Shown here: positions 1-8,735 of the stretch, in pieces
Layout of the letters: every line of letters starts with the position of its first letter
How positions within the stretch are numbered: the first letter of the stretch is position 1
Source: Candidatus Bathycorpusculum hydrogenotrophicum
GTDB lineage: Archaea; Thermoproteota; Bathyarchaeia; Bathyarchaeales; Bathycorpusculaceae
Direction of reading: 5' to 3'
DNA: 42,787 nucleotides
Assembly: GCA_009783705.1 (NCBI GenBank)
Contig: WRCX01000011.1
Coordinates: forward strand, 1 to 42,787
Notes under the pieces: generated by a model
What the model was told of the DNA's origin: nothing
Databases searched by the model: none
The model's input: the letters and a program-made list of their open reading frames with translations, nothing else
Position numbers and translations under genes: made by a program

Positions 1-1
1 G

Positions 2-106
2 TCGGTTTGGGCGGCAGATCGAAATGGTTCGGGTAAGCAGATAGATTGGCATTTTACCACAAAACAAGCAAGAGGTAAACTAAAACATCTATATCCTAAC
101 TTATAA
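2..106 (+). mobile_element. C-terminal end of an IS630-type transposase, cut by the window edge
   Basis: The first bases are open in one frame for 34 residues and end in TAA at 104-106. The peptide contains IDWHFTTKQARGKLKHLYP. This fits the usual C-terminus of IS630/Tc1-mariner DDE transposases, where a W-F-T-T segment is followed by A-R-x-K-L and L-Y-P before the stop. The catalytic DDE residues lie outside the window, so activity cannot be judged. The assignment rests on the motif pattern alone. I found no terminal inverted repeat I could prove downstream. Confidence 0.6.
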
Positions 107-438
107 TGCGGTCAAAGCAATACGTGGGCAGGACTTAAAATAAGGTTTAAGGTACATTCATTTACAGTAGTCATAATAACGCCAAACGCTTGATGCAAAC
201 AAATAGTTGCCACTGGCACTCACAAAAGAAATTCCATAAAACAAGCGTTATAGATCGAAATAGTGTTGGCTCAGAGCAACAAATAGTCTGCCGGATAACA
301 TCATCCAAGTATTTGGTGGATAGCCAGATAGCTCAAACAGGGCTTAACAATACGACAAGCACGATCAAAATATCAACAGAATAGAAAAAGGCTAACTTGT
401 GGGCGTTTAGCCCACATTGTTAGATCTTATGTTTGGGT
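107..438. other. Gene-free spacer between the transposase tail and the YVTN protein
   Basis: A 64-codon frame at 190-384 has no recognisable motif, no clear ribosome binding site and unremarkable composition, so I do not call it. The right end of the insertion sequence should lie within this spacer. Confidence 0.4.
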
Positions 439-1794
439 TTATTGGTGTTTTTTTGCAGATCCGTATTTCATTTGTACGACCGTTAGAAGGCCTGCTGCAA
501 CTACGCAGGAAATTAGCACAATTATCAGTGACTGCAAAGGACTAAAGGGAACAAACGAATCAGCATCAGAATTTGAAGCCGCATTGCCTACACTTTGAGC
601 AACAACGTAGATGTCTGAATTTGAAGACTCAAACGCAGAAGCACTACTTGTTGTTGTGGTTTCGATGGTATTTGGATCAGTATGTGTTGTTAGAATTTCC
701 CCAAAGTAGTCTACACCGAATTCGCAGTCTTTCTTGGGGGCGTATACGTTGTTCGCTACATACAGAGTCTTGCCGTCGGGGGATATGGCAATTCCTTGGG
801 GGTAGTTTACGCCGGCACTGATAGTGTACTCAACGCGGTTAGTGTTTGTGTTTATTACTGAAACTGTATTATTCCATAACTCAGTGACATACAAATATTT
901 TCCATCAGGGGATACCGTTAACCCATTTGGGGCGCCTAAGCCAGATATAGCTGTAACTATGGTGTTGGTTTTGGTGTCTACTACATAAACGCCCAGAGTA
1001 CCTGTCAGATAATCTGTAAAGCCTGCTATGTAAAGGAATGCTCCATCAGGTGATATTGCCAAATAATTGATGCCGTTGCCATAGCCAAAGGATATGCGGG
1101 CTACTCGTGTGTTAGTTGTGGTGTCTACTACTGAGATAAAGCCTGTGCCTTGTGTGAAATAAACGTATTTTCCGTCAGGTGAGACAACTAAATCCAGAGG
1201 GATTCCATCTATGAAAGACAGTACAGATGAGATAGAGTTTGTGGCTGTATTTATCACTAAAAGATCTCCGCCGCCTCCAACTGCTGCCTCAGAGGGTTTG
1301 TTGTCTAGTACATAGACATATTTGCCATCAGGGGACACTGCCAAGGCCAAAGGATCATCTATGCCCATAACTGTTGCCACCACTGTGTTTGTAGCGGTGC
1401 TTATAACAGAAAGTGATGCATTCATAACTGTAGCCTCAAATAGTTGGCGTCCATCGGGCAGTACATAGGGCACGTCCAGTTGGGCGTAGTATAGGTCGCG
1501 GTTTATGACATAGACGTATTTGCCATCAGGGGATGTAGTTGCTGCCCAGGGTTTGTCGCCGGTCTTTATTGATGTTAAGAGTTTGTTGGCAGAGGTGTCT
1601 ATTACAGAGACGGTTTCGCTGTTTGTGACGTAGATGTTTTTGCCATCGGGAGATATTGCTATGGACCATAGATATCCTCCGACAAACACTGTGGGTTCGC
1701 TGTTTGCCGCGGATAAGACAGGCAAAGACAGGCAGGTAACTAGGAAAACAGCCACCATTAACCCACCGAAGATATAGTTTAGGTTTAGTTTCAT
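439..1794 (-). CDS. Secreted YVTN-type beta-propeller protein with C-terminal membrane anchor
   Basis: The product is a predicted cell-surface protein of about 451 residues. It starts with a lysine-poor signal peptide (MKLNLNYIFGG followed by a hydrophobic core). It then carries about eight blades with the repeated signature ISPDGK-Y-VYV and VIDT-TNT, typical of YVTN/NHL-like beta-propellers in archaeal surface layers. A C-terminal hydrophobic helix followed by KYGSAKKHQ anchors it in the membrane. I chose the ATG at 1792-1794 over an upstream frame start because AAAGGAGAAA lies about 8 nt before it. The stop is TAA. Binding partner unknown; adhesion or surface-layer function is the family norm. 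It lies about 100 bp downstream of the protease gene on the same strand and may be co-transcribed. Confidence 0.85.
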   Translation of the reverse strand: MKLNLNYIFGGLMVAVFLVTCLSLPVLSAANSEPTVFVGGYLWSIAISPDGKNIYVTNSETVSVIDTSANKLLTSIKTGDKPWAATTSPDGKYVYVINRDLYYAQLDVPYVLPDGRQLFEATVMNASLSVISTATNTVVATVMGIDDPLALAVSPDGKYVYVLDNKPSEAAVGGGGDLLVINTATNSISSVLSFIDGIPLDLVVSPDGKYVYFTQGTGFISVVDTTTNTRVARISFGYGNGINYLAISPDGAFLYIAGFTDYLTGTLGVYVVDTKTNTIVTAISGLGAPNGLTVSPDGKYLYVTELWNNTVSVINTNTNRVEYTISAGVNYPQGIAISPDGKTLYVANNVYAPKKDCEFGVDYFGEILTTHTDPNTIETTTTSSASAFESSNSDIYVVAQSVGNAASNSDADSFVPFSPLQSLIIVLISCVVAAGLLTVVQMKYGSAKKHQ

Positions 1795-1897
1795 GGTACA
1801 TTTCTCCTTTTTCGTTGTTAGATGTTGTGTGCAGTGAACCATATATTACTTACTATTGACAATGGTAGGTAAATTTTGGTTATATCCAAAACATAGA

Positions 1898-3358
1898 CTA
1901 GGACATATTACTCATCCTGAAATGCTGCTGATCATACACAACAATATCAGGCTTTAAGCGCAACGAATCAAACGGAGAAAACGGACAACCGCTCTGCCCA
2001 GCAACAACAACACGATCACTATACACAACTAACGACGGTGACCCCCCACCACCAATAACAGTTTCCCCATTGGCGCCAACACAACAAGACAAATAACACG
2101 CAGTATACCAAGCACCATCAAAATACTCATAGCCAGCAACATATACATCATCTAAGGCTAAATAAGACAGAAAACGCAACGCATTCTCCTCATCAAGAAA
2201 AAGAATTCCCGTAGGAGCACCAGGATTAAACCGTCCCAAAGCATCATTATAGAGATAATACTTCTGATTCTCCGCCATCATCATAACACACCCATTTTGA
2301 TAAGCCAAATCTCGAACCTGCATAGCTGTATAAACAACCGCCCCAACACCACAAACAAGCACACACACCAACAAAATAGTTGAAACTAAACGACGGCGTT
2401 TCTTAGAAGAGCCATTTTTGAGGAAATTTATGTTCTGAATCCTCTGAGTTATTTTGGGATGCGACGCAAGAAGTAAACGCGGCGCAGGAACAAGCGGAGA
2501 AACAAGAAACAAATTAGAAGACACAACATCAACAAAGCGAGGCTTAGGAAATTGTGCTACAACAGATTCGATTTTTGCAAGAACCCCCGCCAACACACCC
2601 GGCTCATCAAGTAAAACAGCCGCTTTTGCATCTGCATGCAACTCCCGCTCTTTTTGCACATGGGATGCCGCAAGATAGGCAAAGGGATTAAAAAATGACA
2701 AAACACTCAAGGCGTTTACAGTGCTTTTGAAGAGAAAATCTTTCTCTTTGATATGCACCATCTCATGCGCAATCACAGCAGACAGCTCATCAAGATTAAG
2801 CATATTTAGAAGCCCCAAAGAAAAAACTATGGTAGCCCCACGTCCATGCCCAACAGTGAAGGCATTAGGCACCAAATCATCCACTAAACCAACTTTGGGC
2901 GCCTTAAGATCAAGACTACGCGCGGTTGTCTTAACTTTTTGTTGAACATCCACATACTCATCTGGAGCCATCAAAACGATATGAAACCGCTTATGAGCAA
3001 ATCTGCTACCAAAACACAGTACCAAACCCAAAAAAACAACCGCGGTAATAGCTCCGCTAAGACAAATCAAGCCGGTAACCGACAAAACACTAGGTGAGAC
3101 AGCAAGGATTTCATAACCTGAAACTTTGATTGAAATGGTTTGAACCGCCGCCATCATTATCTGAGGCTGAAATACAAGCAACACACAAACCGGAAGAACC
3201 AACGGCACTAACCACATTAAACTCCGACGATACCTAGAGATCGAGGGGTTAAGTTTTAGGTAAATTTTAATGAAGAAAAAAGCTGCAAGAAGAGAAACTA
3301 GGGAGTAGAAAAAGGCAGGCTGGCTGAGTTGAAATACAAAATCAGCAATACTCACCAT
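1898..3358 (-). CDS. Membrane zinc metalloprotease of the M56/M48 type (BlaR1-like layout)
   Basis: The 486-residue protein has hydrophobic segments near residues 14-32, 46-66 and 91-117. A zinc-protease core follows, with HEMVH at 198-202 (preceded by ELSAVIA) and a probable third ligand in ERELHAD near residue 239. Another membrane helix lies near 333-352. The last ~130 residues are presumably exported and contain several cysteines and a glycine run (GGGGS). Multi-pass N-terminus, cytoplasmic-side HExxH and C-terminal extracellular domain is the BlaR1/MecR1 sensor-protease layout. The C-terminal domain has no SxxK or other penicillin-binding motif that I can see. The gene starts 15 bp after a BlaI-type repressor gene, so the likely role is signal-induced cleavage of that repressor. 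An HtpX-like quality-control protease is the alternative. Stop is TAG. Confidence 0.75.
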   Translation of the reverse strand: MVSIADFVFQLSQPAFFYSLVSLLAAFFFIKIYLKLNPSISRYRRSLMWLVPLVLPVCVLLVFQPQIMMAAVQTISIKVSGYEILAVSPSVLSVTGLICLSGAITAVVFLGLVLCFGSRFAHKRFHIVLMAPDEYVDVQQKVKTTARSLDLKAPKVGLVDDLVPNAFTVGHGRGATIVFSLGLLNMLNLDELSAVIAHEMVHIKEKDFLFKSTVNALSVLSFFNPFAYLAASHVQKERELHADAKAAVLLDEPGVLAGVLAKIESVVAQFPKPRFVDVVSSNLFLVSPLVPAPRLLLASHPKITQRIQNINFLKNGSSKKRRRLVSTILLVCVLVCGVGAVVYTAMQVRDLAYQNGCVMMMAENQKYYLYNDALGRFNPGAPTGILFLDEENALRFLSYLALDDVYVAGYEYFDGAWYTACYLSCCVGANGETVIGGGGSPSLVVYSDRVVVAGQSGCPFSPFDSLRLKPDIVVYDQQHFRMSNMS

Positions 3359-3373
3359 AGCAAATCATCAGCG

Positions 3374-3907
3374 TTATTTCTGTTTTTCTTTTAGGTTTTT
3401 CTCAACCCGCTCTTTTAGAGCCTCTAATTCTTGATCATTGAGTACCGCTTTGTCTACAAGACAAGTAGTTACCAAATCACCAAAATTATCTAAAAGACTA
3501 CCCAGCACCTGACGAACAGCCGTTTCTTTAAAGTTGGTCTCCTCAAGTTTAGGCCAATACACATAGTAAAGGTAGGCTCCGCTTTTGCTTTTTTCAATTT
3601 TTCTATCAAGCAGGCCTTTTTCGTAGAGCCGATCCATTGTGTTCATAACGGTGGTGTATGCGATTGATTTTTGCTGTTTGAGTTTTTCTAACACTTCTCG
3701 AACGGTTATGGGATATTTTTTTAAATCCCACATGGTTTGAAGTATATTTGCCTCTAAGGGGCCAAGAAAAGCTTCCAGATTATTGCCTTCAGCATTGTAC
3801 TGAATAAATGAGACTTTCTTTTCTTCAGTCGTTGTTTCTTCCTCAGATACCACCATGCATGGTAGGTATTTAATGTTTTCCAAAACCTCTACCAACATCA
3901 GAAACAT
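3374..3907 (-). CDS. BlaI/MecI/CopY-family winged-helix repressor
   Basis: Residues from about 45 onward (LGPLEANILQTMWDLKKYP, then VREVLEKL, AYTTVMNTMDRLYEKGLL) match the winged-helix domain of the penicillinase-repressor family. It keeps the T-T-V-x-x-x-x-x-R-L recognition-helix pattern, and the C-terminal dimerisation helices are present. The family represses its own operon by binding dyad operators and is inactivated by proteolysis by a partner M56 protease, encoded here immediately downstream. The N-terminal 40 residues are not family-like. An alternative ATG at 3854-3856 would shorten the protein by 17 residues, and no strong ribosome binding site decides between them. The pair most likely forms a two-gene sensing switch; the signal is unknown. 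Confidence 0.8.
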   Translation of the reverse strand: MFLMLVEVLENIKYLPCMVVSEEETTTEEKKVSFIQYNAEGNNLEAFLGPLEANILQTMWDLKKYPITVREVLEKLKQQKSIAYTTVMNTMDRLYEKGLLDRKIEKSKSGAYLYYVYWPKLEETNFKETAVRQVLGSLLDNFGDLVTTCLVDKAVLNDQELEALKERVEKNLKEKQK

Positions 3908-4097
3908 ACCGCCATAGAGACAGACAAAAAAATAGAGACCTCGAAAAGCCGCCGTGCCTGCAAAGAAAGCACCGATTTTATGACATCCACAGGCGACCTC
4001 CTGTGTTGGTTAACCGTACTCCAGGGATCTGGATAAATGTTTGACAGGCCAGCTATTTTGTAATTTGCAACATCTATTTGTTAGTGCCATCCATCAT

Positions 4098-5942
4098 TCA
4101 AGTTGGGTTGGTTTTTCTTTCGGTGGGTTTGGTGGTAAAAAGGGAGTATTCTTCTTGGGTTGCTAGGAAGTCGATGGGCAGGTGGATGTCGCCTGCGGTA
4201 ATCAGTCCTTGGCCTTGGTTTAACTCTAGCAATGCTTCTTGTTCGGTATGGGACAATCCTAAGGTTTGGCCTGCAAGTCTTATGGCGGATTCGTCTTGTC
4301 GGAGCAGCATTTTGGTTGCGCAGTTTTCAATAACTGCTTTCCCAGATTGGTTTTCCACCACATCGGCTAAACGTTGGGAGTTTAGCAGTAAAATTACGTT
4401 TCGTTTTCTGCCTCGGCGTGAGACGCCTTCAAGAAAGCTAGCTGAGGCGGGCAGTGCGGTGTATAGCCAGAGTTCATCGATTATCACTAGTTTGGGGGTG
4501 TGGAGAGGGAGGAATTTGGTGTTGTCAAGCATTTGCCAGATTTTACTAAAGACCAAAACGTTTGCCGCTTGAAAGGTTAGACTGCGGCGCTGTGTTAAGG
4601 CAAGCTGTCGGTGCAGACCGCTTAGGTTAAAGACCATGCGCTCAGAGAATCGCTGGGGTTGGCCCAGAGTTAGAAAACTATCAGGCCCTGTTACAAAGGG
4701 TGCGAGACGGTCTTTTAGGTTGGGGGGACTGTTTTGGTAGACTTCAAGCAGATCTTTGCTTATGCCCACAATAGTGCGCAGTTCTTGGTAGTTGTGGTGG
4801 TCCTCTATGCCGGTTAGATCGGCAAGGATGCCTGCTGCGGTGTCTTTGTTGTCGCTAAAGATCTGGATGGGATCTAAGCCTAACTGTTTCTCAGCGGTGA
4901 TATCTAGGATTTCGGCGTCTGAGCAACGGGCGACTTCGCTGTATTCGTTTTCGGGATCCACGATGTAATAGGCGAGGTTTTTGTGTTTTTGCAGCAGACG
5001 GGTGAGGAGGATCTTTGAGGTGAAGCTTTTGCCGCTACCACTTTTTCCTATGATCAATATGTTTTGGTTCATGCGTAAATGGGGATCAAACATTACCGGT
5101 GCGCCTGTGAGCTGATTTACACCTAAAAATACTCCGCCAGGCGACTCCACTAGATCAGCTGAGACAAAAGGAAAAAAGGCACTAGCAGTGGTGGTGTCCA
5201 CTACAAGTTTTTTTGCTACCTCGCCTTGAGCCAGTTCAGGCTGCATATATGCGGGGCAGTCTAAGCGTATAAATCGTGCTTGGAGGGTGTCTTTAAGTTT
5301 TTTAGTGTTAGTTTTGAGTTCTGCAAGGGTGGCGGCTTCTATTGTAAGATTAATTTTTAATTCAAAGAGACGCGTGGTGGCAGCGATGAGATTTTGGTAG
5401 GTGACTTGAGCCATGTTGTGTTTATGTTTGATTTCGTCTTTGGTTAGACGGCCCTTGGTTTGATCAGCTAAGAGAATGCTCTTTAGTAATCTGAGGTATT
5501 TGCCCATTTGTGCAGAGGCCGCCTCAGGGGAGAGAGGCCTAATACAGATCAACACACGCTCACATAACCCATAGAGTTCACTTATAAATCCGGGCAACAA
5601 TGTTCCGGGCAACTGATACACTGTGAAGGTTTGTTCGAGTCTACCGCTCTCAAGGGTGAGATATTTAGAAAAAGTTTGGGTAACTTTGGTTTGGGGGAGC
5701 TCAGTTAGGGGTTGGTGTTTAAAGCCGCATTGCTCAATTAACCAATCAAGGGGTTCTTGGGTTTGGAGGTAGAAGCGATAGTAGGTGGTTGTGAGTTGGT
5801 TTTCTGCGATTTCAAGGGTTTGTTGAGTTTTTTGAGCACTTAGTTTTGTTTCACAAGGCAAACTGTTTAGGAGCCGTTGGAAGCGCCCAAGAGTTTCAAC
5901 ACGCCTTTGTTTGGGAAGCATGACAAAATTTACGGGGAACAC
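4098..5942 (-). CDS. VirB4/TraC-like conjugation or secretion ATPase
   Basis: This 614-residue protein has the VirB4 fold. An N-terminal region of about 280 residues precedes a Walker A motif (GKSGSGKS, 299-306) and a Walker B motif (LVIIDE, 485-490). The family's C-terminal stretch follows, with a serine-glutamine sensor (LLLNSQR) and VIENCATKMLLRQDE. VirB4 ATPases energise type IV secretion and archaeal DNA-transfer machines at the inner face of the membrane. The start is a GTG; the frame is open further upstream into the preceding gene, so the true start may overlap it. The PrgI-like gene lies 22 bp upstream on the same strand. A VirD4-like ATPase lies 4.6 kb upstream. Residues 443-452 recur as a fossil peptide near 8.6 kb. 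Confidence 0.85.
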   Translation of the reverse strand: MFPVNFVMLPKQRRVETLGRFQRLLNSLPCETKLSAQKTQQTLEIAENQLTTTYYRFYLQTQEPLDWLIEQCGFKHQPLTELPQTKVTQTFSKYLTLESGRLEQTFTVYQLPGTLLPGFISELYGLCERVLICIRPLSPEAASAQMGKYLRLLKSILLADQTKGRLTKDEIKHKHNMAQVTYQNLIAATTRLFELKINLTIEAATLAELKTNTKKLKDTLQARFIRLDCPAYMQPELAQGEVAKKLVVDTTTASAFFPFVSADLVESPGGVFLGVNQLTGAPVMFDPHLRMNQNILIIGKSGSGKSFTSKILLTRLLQKHKNLAYYIVDPENEYSEVARCSDAEILDITAEKQLGLDPIQIFSDNKDTAAGILADLTGIEDHHNYQELRTIVGISKDLLEVYQNSPPNLKDRLAPFVTGPDSFLTLGQPQRFSERMVFNLSGLHRQLALTQRRSLTFQAANVLVFSKIWQMLDNTKFLPLHTPKLVIIDELWLYTALPASASFLEGVSRRGRKRNVILLLNSQRLADVVENQSGKAVIENCATKMLLRQDESAIRLAGQTLGLSHTEQEALLELNQGQGLITAGDIHLPIDFLATQEEYSLFTTKPTERKTNPT

Positions 5943-5964
5943 TTCATAGGTGCACAGAGAAGTT

Positions 5965-6618
5965 TCAGGGGTTGATTTTTTTAGTTTCTGCGTTTTGGGT
6001 TGCCTCCGTTTTAGAATTAACGTTTAGGGTTATTTGTTGGATGGGTTCTTGGGCGTCTTCGGGCTGGATAGTTATTTGGAAAAGGCCGAAGCGGTCAGGA
6101 ACAATGTAGGTGCAAAAAAAGCCCTCTTTATCAGTCAGACCCTTTGCATAGGGGATGTTGTCTAGATTTACGTTGAAGGGTTTATCTGAGAGAACCTCAC
6201 CAGTTGTGAGATCTTTGAGTACACCAACCACTTTTAGGGGGACCCCAAGAGTGGCCGAGAGCAACAACGACTGGGTTGGAGGCTCAATCGACTCGGGGTT
6301 AGTTGGGGGTTTTTGCAAGGGACCTCTTTGTATCAGGTAGAGCAGGTGAACTTCGGGGGGCAGAGTTTTGATTTTTCGAGTAAAAATGGCAGCACCACTA
6401 AAAAATATCGACCCGGCTACCACAATTTTTAGCGCCAAATCAGAAAAAAGAAGCGAACCAAGCCAAGCCAAGAGACCAAAGACTAAAAAGATAAGGGTTT
6501 GACGTATAGAAAACCGGCCAAGCGGAGTATCAAGTATAGGTTCATGAAAAAACCCCACATCCTCAAACCACAAAGACGACACCAACTCAGACAACCAAAC
6601 CACCCTCAACAATAACAA
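5965..6618 (-). CDS. PrgI-like membrane protein with a C-terminal beta-sandwich domain
   Basis: The 217-residue product has PLGRFSIRQ followed by two adjacent hydrophobic segments (about residues 40-60 and 63-80) and PPEVHLLYLIQRG. That is the layout of PrgI-family proteins, small membrane partners encoded beside VirB4 in conjugative systems. After a proline-rich linker, a C-terminal domain (about 118-200) reads like a carboxypeptidase-regulatory or Ig-like sandwich (GLTDKEGFFCTYIVPDRFG). This extension is not usual for PrgI. The start codon is uncertain: the frame opens at a TTG, with a GTG four codons later. Position directly before the VirB4 gene supports a joint membrane complex. Confidence 0.65.
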   Translation of the reverse strand: MLLLRVVWLSELVSSLWFEDVGFFHEPILDTPLGRFSIRQTLIFLVFGLLAWLGSLLFSDLALKIVVAGSIFFSGAAIFTRKIKTLPPEVHLLYLIQRGPLQKPPTNPESIEPPTQSLLLSATLGVPLKVVGVLKDLTTGEVLSDKPFNVNLDNIPYAKGLTDKEGFFCTYIVPDRFGLFQITIQPEDAQEPIQQITLNVNSKTEATQNAETKKINP

Positions 6619-7020
6619 AGATCAACAAACCGCATTGGCTACAACTTGATTTAGTTAATTTACACACTACTACTGAGATAGCCATAGCATCATCACTCAC
6701 ACTATTTGCCAAGAATTTTTAAACCAAACAGGCAAAAATTAAAATGCAGATCAAAGAAACACGTGATACTCTAAAGAACAACAGGTACAGTACAAAGTTT
6801 TATGTTTGCAGAGCACTCAACAGAGATCGTTATAAGGTGTGTAAAAAATCGCCATTGGTGTCTATTCGACTTTTCAGCATTAACATTAATCCTGCCAACT
6901 GAGATACAGAAAACAAGCGTATGTTCTTGTGTAGATACAAATTTTGCTGAAAACAAGGTGTGTAACGTTTAGAGAAATCTGCTCCACCGCCGCATAAACC
7001 ATTTTGACACCTACTGCACA
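6619..7020. other. Gene-free spacer between the PrgI-like and Kelch genes
   Basis: Frames of 61 and 91 codons on the minus strand overlap one another and lack family motifs. I see no RNA gene. The stretch should hold the promoter of the PrgI-VirB4 pair near 6620-6670, where the sequence is A/T rich. Confidence 0.35.
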
Positions 7021-8478
7021 TCAACCCGTCTGCAAAGAGCGGATCGACCTGCGTCTTCTCAAAAACAACAAGAAAGCAGTTACAACTAACACAGGCACTA
7101 CACACAATACCGCCAAAACAGGAGTAGATAATATAGAATCAGGTTCAGAAACAACCGTGAAAACAACCGTCTCTGAAACACCAACATTACCAAACATATC
7201 CTCCGCAAAAACCACCACACTATAAACACCCGAAGACAAGTCTGACAAAGTAGCATTACCCTCAACAGTCACAAGATCCCCGCCATCAACACAATAATAC
7301 AACAAACTACACGGACGATCCACAACAAACTCCAACTCTATACTCGACCCATTATAAACCTGGCTCACCGGAGAAACCAGCTCAACCACAGGAACAGACC
7401 GATAACCAAACGGCACATACATCTCATTAAACGCAACAGACACCACAGAAGAACTCCCAGCAACCTCCGAAGAAACATAGCCGCCAATCACATACAAAAC
7501 ATCATCAACTATTACCGCACCAAAATCAAACCGAAGATGAGGCATAGCCTCCCCAAGTAACCAAGAATTATCAGCAAAATCATAAGCCTGATTAGTCAAC
7601 ACCTCACGAAAAGTACTACCCGGCGCTTGCCCCAAAAAATAAACCCTCTGAGGAGCAAAAACACCCGAAGTCATCAAACCCACCCCAGAACAAAAAATCA
7701 TAGGCCCCACCACCTCCCGACTCCAAACACAAAACACAGGATCATAAACCAAAACCATCGGCTCAGGAGAACCATAAATATAGAGATCACTCCACTCTGG
7801 AAAATCGCGGGATACAAACTCACCAGTAAATACAATCTTATTATCCATAACAAACGCAACAGGACGCGAACTAGCCACCGAACGACTACTCTGAGGAGTC
7901 ACAGGCATCAAACCTTGATCAGTCCACACCCCAGTAAGCGGATCAAACATACACAAATTATGAAAACCCATCGGAACAAAAATTTGCCCATTTACAACCA
8001 ACGCTTGTCTGTTCGTCAACGTGTAGGGCGGACGGGCCAGACCCTTTGTCCAGGTGTTTGTGGTCGTATCATAAACCTCAACCACATCCGAAGTGATATA
8101 CGAATAGAATCCCCACCGATCCTTGGTTACACCCACATATCCGCCTATGCAATAAATCTTGTTTTGATAAGCTGCTATAGCAAAATGACTCCTAGGCGTA
8201 GGCATAGCCGCCAAAGTAGTCCAAGTATCCGTCACAGGATCATACACCTCATTAGTACCCACAAGTTTATCAGGAAATAGACCCGAGGTGGTGCCGCCGA
8301 TCGCATAGATCTTACCCTCCACAGCAACAACCCCCAAACCCGATCTCGCCTGAGACATCGAAGCCTTTGAACTCCAAGAATCCTCAACCAAAGGCAAAGC
8401 CTCAACCGAACAAACCCCAACAGCCAAAAATACTCCTGTAAAAAAGAGAAACAACACGAAACAAACAAACCTATTCAT
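7021..8478 (-). CDS. Secreted Kelch-repeat protein with Ig-like domain and membrane anchor
   Basis: The 485-residue protein begins with a signal peptide (MNRFVCFVLFLFF onward). About five to six Kelch repeats follow, each with a GKIYAIGG-like strand followed by VYDP-TDTW. A beta-sandwich of about 80 residues follows (from VVELVSPVSQVYNGSS to VVFTV), of the type found before anchors in archaeal surface proteins. The C-terminus is a hydrophobic helix followed by RRRRSIRSLQTG, which places the tail in the cytoplasm. Kelch propellers bind proteins or glycans; the ligand is not predictable. The stop is TGA. It sits between the T4SS-like genes and the ABC exporter but has its own orientation-matched spacer on both sides, so linkage to either is unproven. 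Confidence 0.85.
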   Translation of the reverse strand: MNRFVCFVLFLFFTGVFLAVGVCSVEALPLVEDSWSSKASMSQARSGLGVVAVEGKIYAIGGTTSGLFPDKLVGTNEVYDPVTDTWTTLAAMPTPRSHFAIAAYQNKIYCIGGYVGVTKDRWGFYSYITSDVVEVYDTTTNTWTKGLARPPYTLTNRQALVVNGQIFVPMGFHNLCMFDPLTGVWTDQGLMPVTPQSSRSVASSRPVAFVMDNKIVFTGEFVSRDFPEWSDLYIYGSPEPMVLVYDPVFCVWSREVVGPMIFCSGVGLMTSGVFAPQRVYFLGQAPGSTFREVLTNQAYDFADNSWLLGEAMPHLRFDFGAVIVDDVLYVIGGYVSSEVAGSSSVVSVAFNEMYVPFGYRSVPVVELVSPVSQVYNGSSIELEFVVDRPCSLLYYCVDGGDLVTVEGNATLSDLSSGVYSVVVFAEDMFGNVGVSETVVFTVVSEPDSILSTPVLAVLCVVPVLVVTAFLLFLRRRRSIRSLQTG

Positions 8479-8570
8479 GCCTATCCCCGCTATAACTCCA
8501 CATTATACAACATAAAGTTTACGTAAAAATGAATCAAACCCAACCCAACCGGCCATAACTCTAACAACAC

Positions 8571-8615
8571 AAAACAGAGACTTTGCCTTTGTGTTAGTGC
8601 AAGTTGACGGTGCAG
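8571..8615 (-). pseudogene. Fossil fragment of a VirB4-like gene
   Basis: On the minus strand, 8586-8615 encodes LHRQLALTQR. The same ten residues occur at positions 443-452 of the intact VirB4-like protein encoded at 4098-5942. Similarity continues for five codons (QSLCF against RSLTF) and then fades. At DNA level about three quarters of 42 aligned bases agree, with silent differences, so this is an old duplicate rather than an assembly repeat. The flanks carry stops. The rest of the ~260-bp gap between the Kelch and ABC genes has no other recognisable content. Confidence 0.55.
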
Positions 8616-8735
8616 GGTAAAAATTAGAGAGAGCCTTTTTTGCTCAATTTGAAAAAGTCGTTAGATAAACAATGAAGAGAGGAGGAAGAAAAGCTGGGTA
8701 GCGGTGAATTGTGAGGGTGGGGTTTGTTGTTGTGG

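Noticed and set aside
190-384. 64-codon plus-strand frame
   Set aside because: No motif, no ribosome site, and it lies in what should be insertion-sequence flank.
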